A DNA stretch of 14,179 bases from an uncultured Anaerolineales bacterium (lineage in GTDB: Bacteria; Chloroflexota; Anaerolineae; Anaerolineales; Villigracilaceae), in contig CALFXA010000059.1 of assembly GCA_937928015.1 (NCBI GenBank), forward strand, positions 1 through 14,179, in the 5' to 3' direction. A model generated the notes under the pieces. The model ran no database searches and had not been told where the DNA came from. It saw only the letters and a list, made by a program, of their open reading frames with translations. Of the stretch, positions 7,890 through 14,179 are shown in pieces. The translations under genes were made by a program, and so were the position numbers. Each line of letters starts with the position of its first letter. Position 1 is the stretch's first letter.

Positions 7890-8669
7890 TTATTGACACG
7901 AAAAACTAAATGACTTCGAGCGCGCCGACATATTACCGAGGAAAACCTCAACGTAGTAAGTCACTGTGGCTGTGCCGATCCCCGAAATGTTATCGGTGTA
8001 CGAGGTGGTATTGGGTGGCAGTTGCGCCACCACCTTGTCGTCGCGTACCACACGGAAGCCTTCCTCGCCGTCCGAGCGGTCGCTCCACTGGATGTTCACG
8101 GTGCCAGCTCCGCAATCATAGACCCAGGATGAGATCCCTGGCGCTTCGGGCGGGGTGGGTGTGCGGGTGGCGGGAGGGGTGGAAGGGGTCAGCACCCAGG
8201 TGCTGCCCGTGGTGGTGGCGTATCCGCCCCAGGCCCAGCAGGTCCCGCCGCCATCGGGCAATTGGACGATCCAATAACCATCCTGCGGATACGAGCCGAC
8301 AATCTCGGCCTTGCCACCCGGCAGGAAGGTGAAGATGACCTCATAATTCTGCCCGGGTCCTGTGCGACAGTTAGTGCTCTCGTTGAAGGTGATCATCGGG
8401 ACGGAGTAGGTGGGCGTGATGGTCGGCGTGGATGTGGTTGTCGCGGCAGACGTCAACGTGGTGCCTGTCGGCGAGGCGGCGGGCTGTTGACCCCCTTGGG
8501 TGGCGCTCGGCGCAGCCGTCGGCGAGTTGAGCGGGGTCAGCACGGCCTGCACGGTCTGTGCGGCGGCGGTCTGTAACTCAGGCGCAATGGACGTGCTTGG
8601 CTCGGTCGGCATGTTGCAGCCCGAGAGCCAGAGCAGCAGGGCCAGGCTGAGGGTCAAGAGTCGTTTCAT
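7890..8669 (-). CDS. SH3b-FN3-like lipoprotein (paralog 4), translationally coupled
   Basis: 259 residues. Signal peptide with lipobox LSGC (Cys18), a Thr/Ala/Ser/Pro linker to about residue 90, an SH3b domain at about 93-156 (TNCRTGPGQNYEVIFTFLPG, YWIVQLPDGGGTCWAWGGYA), and a C-terminal FN3-like domain from about 177 (VNIQWSDRSDGEEGFRVVRD). Cys101, Cys144, Cys186 and Cys258 match the shared pattern. Its ATG (8669..8667) overlaps the stop of the flavin reductase gene as ATGA, so the two are almost certainly co-translated. Unlike paralogs 1 and 2 it is G+C rich (about 65% in hand-counted lines). It is the last gene before a strong terminator. Function unknown. Confidence 0.87.
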   Translation of the reverse strand: MKRLLTLSLALLLWLSGCNMPTEPSTSIAPELQTAAAQTVQAVLTPLNSPTAAPSATQGGQQPAASPTGTTLTSAATTTSTPTITPTYSVPMITFNESTNCRTGPGQNYEVIFTFLPGGKAEIVGSYPQDGYWIVQLPDGGGTCWAWGGYATTTGSTWVLTPSTPPATRTPTPPEAPGISSWVYDCGAGTVNIQWSDRSDGEEGFRVVRDDKVVAQLPPNTTSYTDNISGIGTATVTYYVEVFLGNMSARSKSFSFSCQ

Positions 8670-9310
8670 TTGGGGGTTCCCTCCCGTGCGGGGATCTGTG
8701 ATTTGGGTCGTTCGATCTCGAAGATGTCGGTCACGCGCACATATCCGCCGCCCGCGAGGCGGCCAATGGGCTGGAGCGCCTTCAAGTCAATCTTATCCGT
8801 GCCGATCAGCACCCGCTCATCCACATGGATGTGGACCACCGTGCCGATGACCAGGCTGCCGCCCCCTGGCTGGTCGCTGATCTCGACGATCTGCCTGACC
8901 CTGCACTCGAAGTGGATCGGACTCTCTGCCACCCGCGGCGGGCGCACCGCGGCGGACGGCGTGGCGGTCACGCCTGCAAATTCAAATTCGTTCACCTCGG
9001 GCATCGCCTCCACCGAGGACAGGTTCATGGCCTGAGCCAATTCCTCGGTCACGATATTGACCACGAACTCGCCCGTGGCGCGGATGTTGCGCAGCGTATC
9101 CTTGAGGCCGCCGTCGGTGCCGCGCACCAGCGGACAGAAGACCACGGTGGCGGGCTTGGAACAAACCACGTTGAAGAACGAAAACGGAGCCAGGTTTGGG
9201 CGGCCATTCTCGTCCAGCGACGAGATCCAGCCGATGGGCCTTGGCAGGATGGCGCCCGTCAGCAGTTTGTAGACGGAGGAATGCGGCAGGGTTTCAGGGG
9301 AGATTTCCAT
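8666..9310 (-). CDS. Flavin reductase-like domain protein (FMN-binding split barrel)
   Basis: 214 residues. Family members bind FMN and use NAD(P)H to reduce it, or serve as FMN-binding oxidoreductases; the partner cannot be told from sequence. Seen: LTGAILPRPIGWISSLDENG (17-36), NLAPFSFFNVV (39-49), KDTLRNIRATGEFVVNIV (70-87) and the end segment LKALQPIGRLAGGGYVRVTD (176-195), all typical of the flavin reductase-like domain. ATG at 9310 lies 3 nt after the stop of the HD-GYP gene. No good Shine-Dalgarno is visible, which fits coupled translation. Its stop overlaps the lipoprotein start. Position in a homogentisate-related run suggests an aromatic-degradation role, for example supplying reduced flavin, but no flavin-dependent monooxygenase is in view (inference). 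Confidence 0.87.
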   Translation of the reverse strand: MEISPETLPHSSVYKLLTGAILPRPIGWISSLDENGRPNLAPFSFFNVVCSKPATVVFCPLVRGTDGGLKDTLRNIRATGEFVVNIVTEELAQAMNLSSVEAMPEVNEFEFAGVTATPSAAVRPPRVAESPIHFECRVRQIVEISDQPGGGSLVIGTVVHIHVDERVLIGTDKIDLKALQPIGRLAGGGYVRVTDIFEIERPKSQIPAREGTPK

Positions 9311-9313
9311 GTT

Positions 9314-9868
9314 TCACTGGAAATGAGACGGCTTGATATGGAAGAAAAGTTCCAGCAATTGCGGATCGAAGACCACCTGGTCTTTTTCCATGACACCCAA
9401 CGCCTGCTTGTGAGTATAGGCGGGACGGTAACCTCGGTTGGTGGTCAAGGCGTCGTAGGTATCGGCAATGCGGATAATGCGTGCTTCCAGGGGGATTTGA
9501 TCTCCACGCAGACGATGCGGGTAGCCTGTACCATCGAAATTCTCGTGATGATACAGGATGGTGCTCGTAATCAGTGGGTCGATATCCAGCTTTTCCATGA
9601 TGCGTGCACCCAATACCGTATGCTGTTGGACCATCATATATTCGGCCTCTGTGAAGCGGCCTGGCTTGTGGATGATGAAATCGTTGATCGCAATCTTTCC
9701 AACATCATGGATCGTGGCGGCGAATTCGAGTGTTTTCAACTGTGCTGCGGTCAAGTCCACTTTTTGGCCGATTGCCACAGCCAAAGAACCGACATGATTG
9801 GAATGGCCCTCCGCGTGCGGATCGCGCAAACCGATCAAATGAATGAGGAAGGGGAGCAGGTCAGGCAT
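9314..9868 (-). CDS. Stand-alone HD-GYP domain protein (probable cyclic-di-GMP phosphodiesterase)
   Basis: 184 residues, only the catalytic domain, without receiver, PAS or membrane segments. HD-GYP enzymes hydrolyse cyclic di-GMP. Key residues are intact: His25, the IHDVGKI motif with His54-Asp55 and Lys58, His83 (QQHTVLGA), HHENFDGTGYP (107-117), and IADTYDALTTNRGYRPAYTH (134-153) including Asp136. The first helix (LLPFLIHLIGLRDPHAEGHS) is normal for the domain, so this is not an N-terminal truncation of it. GAGGAG lies about 9 nt before the ATG at 9868. It follows homogentisate dioxygenase by 54 nt and precedes the reductase by 3 nt. Activity on cyclic di-GMP is inferred from the motif. 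Confidence 0.9.
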   Translation of the reverse strand: MPDLLPFLIHLIGLRDPHAEGHSNHVGSLAVAIGQKVDLTAAQLKTLEFAATIHDVGKIAINDFIIHKPGRFTEAEYMMVQQHTVLGARIMEKLDIDPLITSTILYHHENFDGTGYPHRLRGDQIPLEARIIRIADTYDALTTNRGYRPAYTHKQALGVMEKDQVVFDPQLLELFFHIKPSHFQ

Positions 9869-9922
9869 TGTTGACTCCTCGATGATTATGTAATGGATAT
9901 CTCTCGAACGAGGTTCCCGTTT

Positions 9923-11086
9923 CTATTCTCCGTTCCCTTCGAGCCAGGTGTCCATGTACTCGGGCTTTTCGAGGTCGAGCGCCTGCCTGGTCAGATGCAG
10001 CGGATAGAACGTATCCACCATCACTGCCAGTTCGGCGGTTTCCTTTTTACCGATACTGGCCTCGGTCATACCAGGCTGCGGTCCGTGCGGCAGGCCATAG
10101 GGATGCAGGCTGATGTCGCAGCGGTCGATGCCTTTGCGGCTCATGAAGTTGCCCTCGGCATAATAAATGACCTCGTCCGAGTTGACGTTGGAATGATTGT
10201 ACGGCGCGGGGATGGCCTCGGGATGATAGTCGAACAGGCGCGGCACGAAGGAACACACCACGAAGTTGTGCCCCTCGAAGGTCTGGTGGACGGGCGGCGG
10301 CTGGTGGACGCGGCCCGTGATGGGCTCGAAGTCTTCGATGTTGAAGATCCACGGATACAGATAGCCGTCCCAGCCGACCACGTCGAAGGGATGATGATCC
10401 AGCACGTGACGGGTGATGCGGTCCCGCACCTTCACGCGGACCTCGAACTGGCCCCGCTCCGTGTGCGTTTCCAGCCCCGACGGCACGCAGATGTCGCGCT
10501 CGCAATAGGGCGCATGTTCGAGCAATTGACCATAGGCGTTGCGGTAGCGTTTGGGCGGTTCGATCTGCGAGGGATTTTCGATGGTGAAGAAACGCGCCTC
10601 ACCGTTCACCTGCATCTTCCAGGTAGTGCCGAACGGAATGACGATGTAATCCCCAGGGCGAAAGTCCAGATGGCCGAATTGGCTCTTGAACGTGCCCGTG
10701 CCTTCATGCACATACCAGGTCTCGTAGGCCTGCGCGTTGCGGTAGAAATAATCCATGCCTTGTGAGGCGCGCGCTACGCCGAGGATCACGTCGTTGTTGG
10801 CCAGCAGGGGAATCCGCGCCGAAACGGGATCCGCTCCGAGTGGGATGGAGGAAGCCCTGAAGGCGCGGTGGCGGATCGGGCCGAAGTCCACCAGCTCGGG
10901 TTTGGCGGGACCCAGGTCCTCGACCTTTGCCACGCGCGGCGGCAGAAAGTGGTGATACAAGATGGACTGGAGGCTGGAAAAGCCCTCCAGTCCCATCAGT
11001 TCTTCGCGGTACAGTCCGCCGTCGCTCTTGCGGAATTGAACATGCCGCTTGTGAGGGACCTCTCCAAGCTTATGATAAAAGGGCAT
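9923..11086 (-). CDS. hmgA: Homogentisate 1,2-dioxygenase (short bacterial type)
   Basis: 387 residues. Opens the ring of homogentisate to maleylacetoacetate in tyrosine and phenylalanine breakdown, using non-haem iron in a cupin fold. Seen: an N-terminal cupin half with YETWYVHEGTGTF (121-133) and RPGDYIVIPFGTTWKM (143-158), and VVGWDGYLYPWIFNIEDF (236-253). The iron ligands are predicted in PYNHSNVNSDEVIYYAEGNF (295-314) as His298 and Glu305, plus His334 in LPHGPQPGM. The protein is shorter than the roughly 440-residue eukaryotic and proteobacterial enzymes, as is common for this clade, and the ligand spacing from His to Glu is one residue longer than in the human enzyme. GAGGT lies 5 nt before the ATG and overlaps the stop of the GGDEF-like gene. 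A fumarylacetoacetate hydrolase-family gene in the same run supports the assignment. Confidence 0.87.
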   Translation of the reverse strand: MPFYHKLGEVPHKRHVQFRKSDGGLYREELMGLEGFSSLQSILYHHFLPPRVAKVEDLGPAKPELVDFGPIRHRAFRASSIPLGADPVSARIPLLANNDVILGVARASQGMDYFYRNAQAYETWYVHEGTGTFKSQFGHLDFRPGDYIVIPFGTTWKMQVNGEARFFTIENPSQIEPPKRYRNAYGQLLEHAPYCERDICVPSGLETHTERGQFEVRVKVRDRITRHVLDHHPFDVVGWDGYLYPWIFNIEDFEPITGRVHQPPPVHQTFEGHNFVVCSFVPRLFDYHPEAIPAPYNHSNVNSDEVIYYAEGNFMSRKGIDRCDISLHPYGLPHGPQPGMTEASIGKKETAELAVMVDTFYPLHLTRQALDLEKPEYMDTWLEGNGE

Positions 11087-11094
11087 GGCTACCT

Positions 11095-11613
11095 CTAAGG
11101 TTTGGGCAGGGATGCGGAAATATCGGAGAAGGCAATATAGGTATAGGATTTTTGCAGGCGCGCTTCGTTCATGGCTACGGCGGCCTCGGCCATGAGCTGT
11201 TGGGACGAGAGGATGTTGCTTCCGTTCTGGGTGGTGATGCCCAGGTAGGCGTTGCGCTTGGGGGAGAGCCGGCCTGTGGCCAGACTCTGCGTGGTGCGGT
11301 AATGGCCCAGGATGCGTTCCGCTACGGACCGTCCGCCGATTTCGTCGGTGGCGGGTAGCAGCACCAGGAACTCCTCATGGTAGTGCGTGGGGACGTCCGA
11401 GACGCGCAGGGTGCGATTGAGCAGATTGGTCATGGCCTCCAACGCCTGCTTCTTGAACTCGGGGATCATGCTATCGGTAGCCAATGCAATGTGCATCAAC
11501 GTCAACGGGCTGGGGTAGCGCTTGACGCGCGAGATCTCATAGTTAAGCAGAACGTCGAATACCTCGAAAGTGTAGAGACCGGTATCGCTGGCAAGTTGGC
11601 GTCGTTTGTCCAT
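11095..11613 (-). CDS. Degenerate GGDEF-domain protein (probably inactive diguanylate cyclase)
   Basis: 172 residues, a single domain. The GGDEF framework is visible: DTGLYTFEVFDVLLNYEISR (10-29) corresponds to the TGL-NR helix, KRYPSPLTLMHIALATDS (31-48) to the first core strand, AMTNLLNRTLRVSDVPTHY (60-78) to the following helix and loop, VAERIL (97-102), and the late strand YLGITTQNG (123-131). The signature loop itself reads YHEEF (78-82) instead of GGDEF, and the usual metal-binding Asp after the first strand is not conserved, so nucleotide cyclisation is unlikely. It may bind a ligand or a partner. AAAGGAG lies about 7 nt before the ATG. The gene ends 8 nt before hmgA, with hmgA's ribosome-binding site over its stop codon. 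Assignment by pattern only. Confidence 0.75.
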   Translation of the reverse strand: MDKRRQLASDTGLYTFEVFDVLLNYEISRVKRYPSPLTLMHIALATDSMIPEFKKQALEAMTNLLNRTLRVSDVPTHYHEEFLVLLPATDEIGGRSVAERILGHYRTTQSLATGRLSPKRNAYLGITTQNGSNILSSQQLMAEAAVAMNEARLQKSYTYIAFSDISASLPKP

Positions 11614-11655
11614 GTTGGACTCCTTTTTTGCGCCGCGAACGGAAACAGACTCGCC

Positions 11656-13230
11656 CTACGGCGCAACAATCATTAGGGATTGGGTCAGGGCATCCAGGGT
11701 GGCCAGGCTGGGGCTGAACGAGTCGGGACCTGCGGCATTGAGTTTCTGGTTGATGGCCTCGGCGTAGGCGGGGAAGCCGTCGAGGTTGGTCCAGTCAAAT
11801 TGTACGCCATCCGCGGGCGCGATGGAAGTGGGCTGGTCATCTTCCACCAGGAAGGACACGTGGATCGGCAGGAAGACCTGCACATAGAATTTCCCGTCGT
11901 TCGTCAGACCGTGGAAATAATAGTAAATGGCCTGGTTGTTGGCGGGCATGGGCGCCTGGTCGAACTGCACCAGGTAGCGGAGGCCTTTACCGTTCTGAAA
12001 CTGAAGCGGCTGAATCTGTCCCTGGTATACGCCGTCCTTCAGGTTTTCGGGCAGGGGCTGGCCGGGGGTGTATTGCAGGTTCTGCAGGGCGGCAATGGTC
12101 TGGGCGGTCAGGTCTGTGTATTGGGCGTATTCGGCGGCGCGGAAGACCAGGATTTCGGGTTCCACGCGATGCTGTCTCAGCACGATATAGTTGTTCAAAT
12201 GAAACACCGTGTGCAGCGGCATGTCGCCCGCGCCCGGGTTCATGTACGGAAGTTCCACGTCGGTGGTGGTGCTGACGGTGGCGTCGCTGGCCAGTCCCGT
12301 GGGGATCTGGAAGGTGACGCCGTTCGATGAACTGGGGATGCTCGTCTGACCGGGCGTGACCGTGATGGACTGGACCAACTGGTCGAGCAGGGTCAGTGAC
12401 GGCTGGAAGGAATCGGGTGCGGCTGCATCCAAACGGTCGGTAATGGCCTGATAATATTTGGCCAGATCGTCGCCTGTGGCGGTGCTCAGGTCGGGGTACT
12501 GGATTCCGTCCGCAGAGGGATTGTCGGGGGTGGCAGTTAGCGGCAGCGTGAGCGGGAACAGGATCGCCACCATGTACTTGCCGTCGGCGGTCAGACCTTC
12601 ATAGTGATAAAAACTGCCGTCTCGGGTGATCGGCCCGGGGAATTGGGCGTACTGCGAGATCATGCGCACACCCGATCCGCCGTTGAAGTTCAACAGCTCG
12701 GCTTGCGCGGCGTACTGCTGGGCGGCTGCGCCATTGAACGGGACCGTGGACAGGTTGTCGTTGGTCAATGGCTGGCTCGGGCTGGCGAGTACCGCCTTGA
12801 GCTTGCTGAGCGAGGTCTCCGCCCACGGGTTGACGGCGGCATATTCCTGCGCGGGATAGACCTGCACCACGGCCTCGAAGCTGCTGTTCACAGCGGGATA
12901 CCCCGTCAGCTTGAAGACGATGTGCTGCGGCGCCGTGGCCCACGGCCCGGCTGTGATTCCGTCGGCGGCGGGGATCAACTCGCTGGTGGCTCCGCTGGCC
13001 AGACCGGTCGGCACGATAAAGGATACGTTTTGGAACGAGACAGCCTGCCCAGGGATGGTCTCGGTGGGCGGCGGGGCGGCGGCGGTCAGGGCCTGCATGG
13101 TGCCAGCCACCAACGTCTCGACGCTGACCTGGTCGGAGGGCGCGGTTGTGGCGGGGGCGCTGAGGCCGCAGGCCAGAATCAGCAAGGTGGCCATGAGCAG
13201 GGAAAAGAGGGTCTTGAACTTGGACTTCAC
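11656..13230 (-). CDS. Large lipoprotein with an internal tandem duplication, GTG start
   Basis: 524 residues. Signal peptide MKSKFKTLFSLLMATLLILA with Cys21 as the lipidation site, a short Ala/Thr/Pro linker to about residue 62, then two copies of one domain of about 220 residues (about 67-290 and 303-522). Shared landmarks: VSFIVPTGLASGAT and VTFQIPTGLASDAT; GLTADGKYMVAILFPLTLP and GLTNDGKFYVQVFLPIHVS; ADGIQYPDL and ADGVQFDWT; LDAAAPDSFQPSLTLLDQLV and LNAAGPDSFSPSLATLDALT. I do not recognise the domain. The start codon is GTG (13230..13228), with AAAGG about 9 nt upstream; the next ATG would cut the signal peptide. It lies between the hydrolase (55 nt before) and the GGDEF-like gene (42 nt after) on the same strand. 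Probably a surface protein; ligand unknown. Confidence 0.85.
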   Translation of the reverse strand: MKSKFKTLFSLLMATLLILACGLSAPATTAPSDQVSVETLVAGTMQALTAAAPPPTETIPGQAVSFQNVSFIVPTGLASGATSELIPAADGITAGPWATAPQHIVFKLTGYPAVNSSFEAVVQVYPAQEYAAVNPWAETSLSKLKAVLASPSQPLTNDNLSTVPFNGAAAQQYAAQAELLNFNGGSGVRMISQYAQFPGPITRDGSFYHYEGLTADGKYMVAILFPLTLPLTATPDNPSADGIQYPDLSTATGDDLAKYYQAITDRLDAAAPDSFQPSLTLLDQLVQSITVTPGQTSIPSSSNGVTFQIPTGLASDATVSTTTDVELPYMNPGAGDMPLHTVFHLNNYIVLRQHRVEPEILVFRAAEYAQYTDLTAQTIAALQNLQYTPGQPLPENLKDGVYQGQIQPLQFQNGKGLRYLVQFDQAPMPANNQAIYYYFHGLTNDGKFYVQVFLPIHVSFLVEDDQPTSIAPADGVQFDWTNLDGFPAYAEAINQKLNAAGPDSFSPSLATLDALTQSLMIVAP

Positions 13231-13285
13231 GGGAGGTCGCCTTTCTGCGATAAAAATGGAGGAATCAACCTTCTCAAGACTAAAT

Positions 13286-14143
13286 TCATGCGATTTTGTT
13301 CCTGAGAGTACCGATTCCCTCGACCTCCAACTCTATCACGTCCCCAACTTTTAGGTATGGCCCCTTGGTCTTGGTCAGTTCGAGCAGGCAGCCCGTGCCG
13401 ACCGTCACCGAGCCGATCACGTCCCCGGGCTGGAGCATCGTCGATTGCGAGGCCCGCGCGAGGATCTCGCCGAACGACCAGTAAATATCTTTGAGGTTGC
13501 CGCGCGACAATTCGACGCCGTTGACGCGCGCCGTCATGGACAGGTCGTACACACCTGGGCGGCCCGTCGTTTTTGGGGCGAACTCATCGGGCGTGACGAT
13601 CAGCGGCCCCAGCGACGAGGCGAAGTCCTTGCCCTTGGCGGGTCCCAGCCCGACCTTCATCTCCTCGCGCTGCACATCCCGCGCGGACCAGTCGTTGAAG
13701 ATGGTGTAGCCGAAGATGTGTTCGATGGCAGATTCGGGTGTCAGGTCGATGCCTGCCTTGCCGACTACCACCGCGATCTCCAACTCGTAGTCCAGTTCGG
13801 CGGTGTAAGGCGGATGGGGGATGACATCTTCGGGACCGAAGATGCTGGCGTGGTTGGTGTAATAGAAAACGGGAAACTTGTACCAACCCTCGGGGACGCT
13901 CCGTCCGCGATTTTCGTTGGCGGTCTTGACGTGCTGCTCGAAGGCGTAGGCATCACGCAGGCTGGCTGGTTTCAGCGGAGCGTGCAACCTCACCCCCGAT
14001 CCCTCTCCGAACAGGAGAGGGGAGTCGGAGGCGAGTCGGGCTGCTTCCTGTGCGCCTGCCTCGATGACGGCGCGCATGTCCGCGAAGGGCAAGGGGTGGA
14101 TGCGGTCGTCCATAACGAGGCCAGGTTGGGGTCCAGAAGATGG
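13286..14143 (-). CDS. Fumarylacetoacetate hydrolase-family protein, 5' truncated by the insert end
   Basis: At least 285 codons. An ATG exists at 14113, but the frame stays open to the insert edge and the ten codons before it (PSSGPQPGLV) look like family N-terminus, so the true start is probably outside. Numbering from that Met: SLRDAYAFEQHVKTANENRG (51-70), KFPVFYYTNHASIFGPEDVI (79-98), DYELEIAVVVGKAG (108-121) with metal ligands Glu110 and Glu112, IFNDWSARDVQ (138-148) with Asp141, GKDFASSLGP (161-170), and VGTGCLLELTKTKGPYLKVG (238-257). With hmgA in the same run, cleavage of fumarylacetoacetate to fumarate and acetoacetate is the natural inference, but related enzymes of this superfamily act on other beta-diketo acids. 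Residues 31-42 derive from a palindromic repeat within the gene. Confidence 0.87.
   Translation of the reverse strand, partial: PSSGPQPGLVMDDRIHPLPFADMRAVIEAGAQEAARLASDSPLLFGEGSGVRLHAPLKPASLRDAYAFEQHVKTANENRGRSVPEGWYKFPVFYYTNHASIFGPEDVIPHPPYTAELDYELEIAVVVGKAGIDLTPESAIEHIFGYTIFNDWSARDVQREEMKVGLGPAKGKDFASSLGPLIVTPDEFAPKTTGRPGVYDLSMTARVNGVELSRGNLKDIYWSFGEILARASQSTMLQPGDVIGSVTVGTGCLLELTKTKGPYLKVGDVIELEVEGIGTLRNKIA
13988..14023. repeat. Palindromic dispersed-type repeat inside the FAH-family gene
   Basis: CCCTCTCC (14001-14008) and GGAGAGGG (14014-14021) form an 8-bp perfect stem with the loop GAACA, preceded by a CACCCCCGAT arm. In the gene's frame it reads SPLLFGEGSGVR, a peptide that I recall recurring in unrelated environmental bacterial proteins because this DNA repeat is dispersed in such genomes. 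It keeps the reading frame and sits in the linker between the N-terminal part and the catalytic domain. Confidence 0.7.
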
Positions 14144-14179
14144 AGATCGGAAGAGCGTCGTGTAGGGAAAGAGTGTAGA
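14144..14179. other. Illumina TruSeq universal adapter (not genomic)
   Basis: The sequence AGATCGGAAGAGCGTCGTGT continuing AGGGAAAGAGTGTAGA is the reverse complement of the TruSeq universal (P5-side) adapter. Genomic sequence ends at 14143. Confidence 0.98.

Noticed and set aside
8825..9874. Plus-strand frame of 349 codons opposite the flavin reductase and HD-GYP genes
   Set aside because: Both opposite-strand proteins have intact family motifs; this frame has none and no ribosome-binding site that stands out.
9893..10765. Plus-strand frame of 290 codons opposite hmgA
   Set aside because: It is the antisense of conserved cupin motifs, with no recognisable domain.
11680..13305. Plus-strand frames of 216 and 233 codons opposite the duplicated lipoprotein
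   Set aside because: Low-complexity Gly/Val/Arg-rich translations typical of antisense frames; the opposite strand has a signal peptide and duplicated domain.

Overview
The genomic insert is 48..14143. It is flanked by Illumina TruSeq adapter sequence on both sides (1..47 and 14144..14179), so the two outermost genes are cut by library ends. The insert is densely coding, about 60-65% G+C by hand count in most genes and clearly lower (about 35-45%) around 2030-3760. Several exported lipoproteins have Thr/Pro-rich linkers followed by bacterial SH3 and fibronectin-like domains. Together with the gene mix this suggests a member of the Chloroflexota (Anaerolineae-like), probably environmental or metagenomic. 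That assignment is inference; there is no rRNA or other decisive marker in the window.

Left block (48..1829, minus strand): an XRE-family regulator with an MmyB-like C-terminal domain, then a small CoA-binding Rossmann protein, then methylmalonyl-CoA epimerase (3' truncated). They look like one operon with its own sigma-70-type promoter. In front of it, on the plus strand, is a compact three-hairpin unit with a promoter-like sequence that could be a small RNA.

Lipoprotein pair (2073..3562, minus): two adjacent paralogous lipoproteins (lipobox, Thr/Pro linker, SH3b, FN3-like domain), AT-richer than their surroundings. Two further paralogs lie at 6920..7762 and 7890..8669.

Plus-strand block (3818..6841): a DUF3597 protein, a very small membrane protein that joins the start of a stomatin/SPFH domain to an NfeD-type OB fold, and the ribosome-associated GTPase TypA/BipA. 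Each is followed by a convincing intrinsic terminator.

Right block (7890..14143, minus): seven tightly packed genes read from right to left. They encode a fumarylacetoacetate hydrolase-family protein (5' truncated), a large lipoprotein with an internal duplication, a GGDEF-like protein without a GGDEF motif, homogentisate 1,2-dioxygenase, a stand-alone HD-GYP protein, a flavin reductase-family protein, and an SH3b-FN3 lipoprotein translationally coupled to the reductase. The dioxygenase and hydrolase are the ring-opening and last steps of the tyrosine/homogentisate route. Their interleaving with a degenerate cyclase domain, a complete HD-GYP domain and surface lipoproteins is the most unusual gene arrangement here.

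No mobile element, CRISPR array, tRNA or rRNA was recognised. I do not see a clear new defence or other named system. The best leads are the SPFH-NfeD mini-fusion, the GGDEF/HD-GYP pair inside the homogentisate operon, the small-RNA candidate at 1916..2001, the four-paralog lipoprotein family, and a palindromic repeat translated in frame inside the hydrolase gene.
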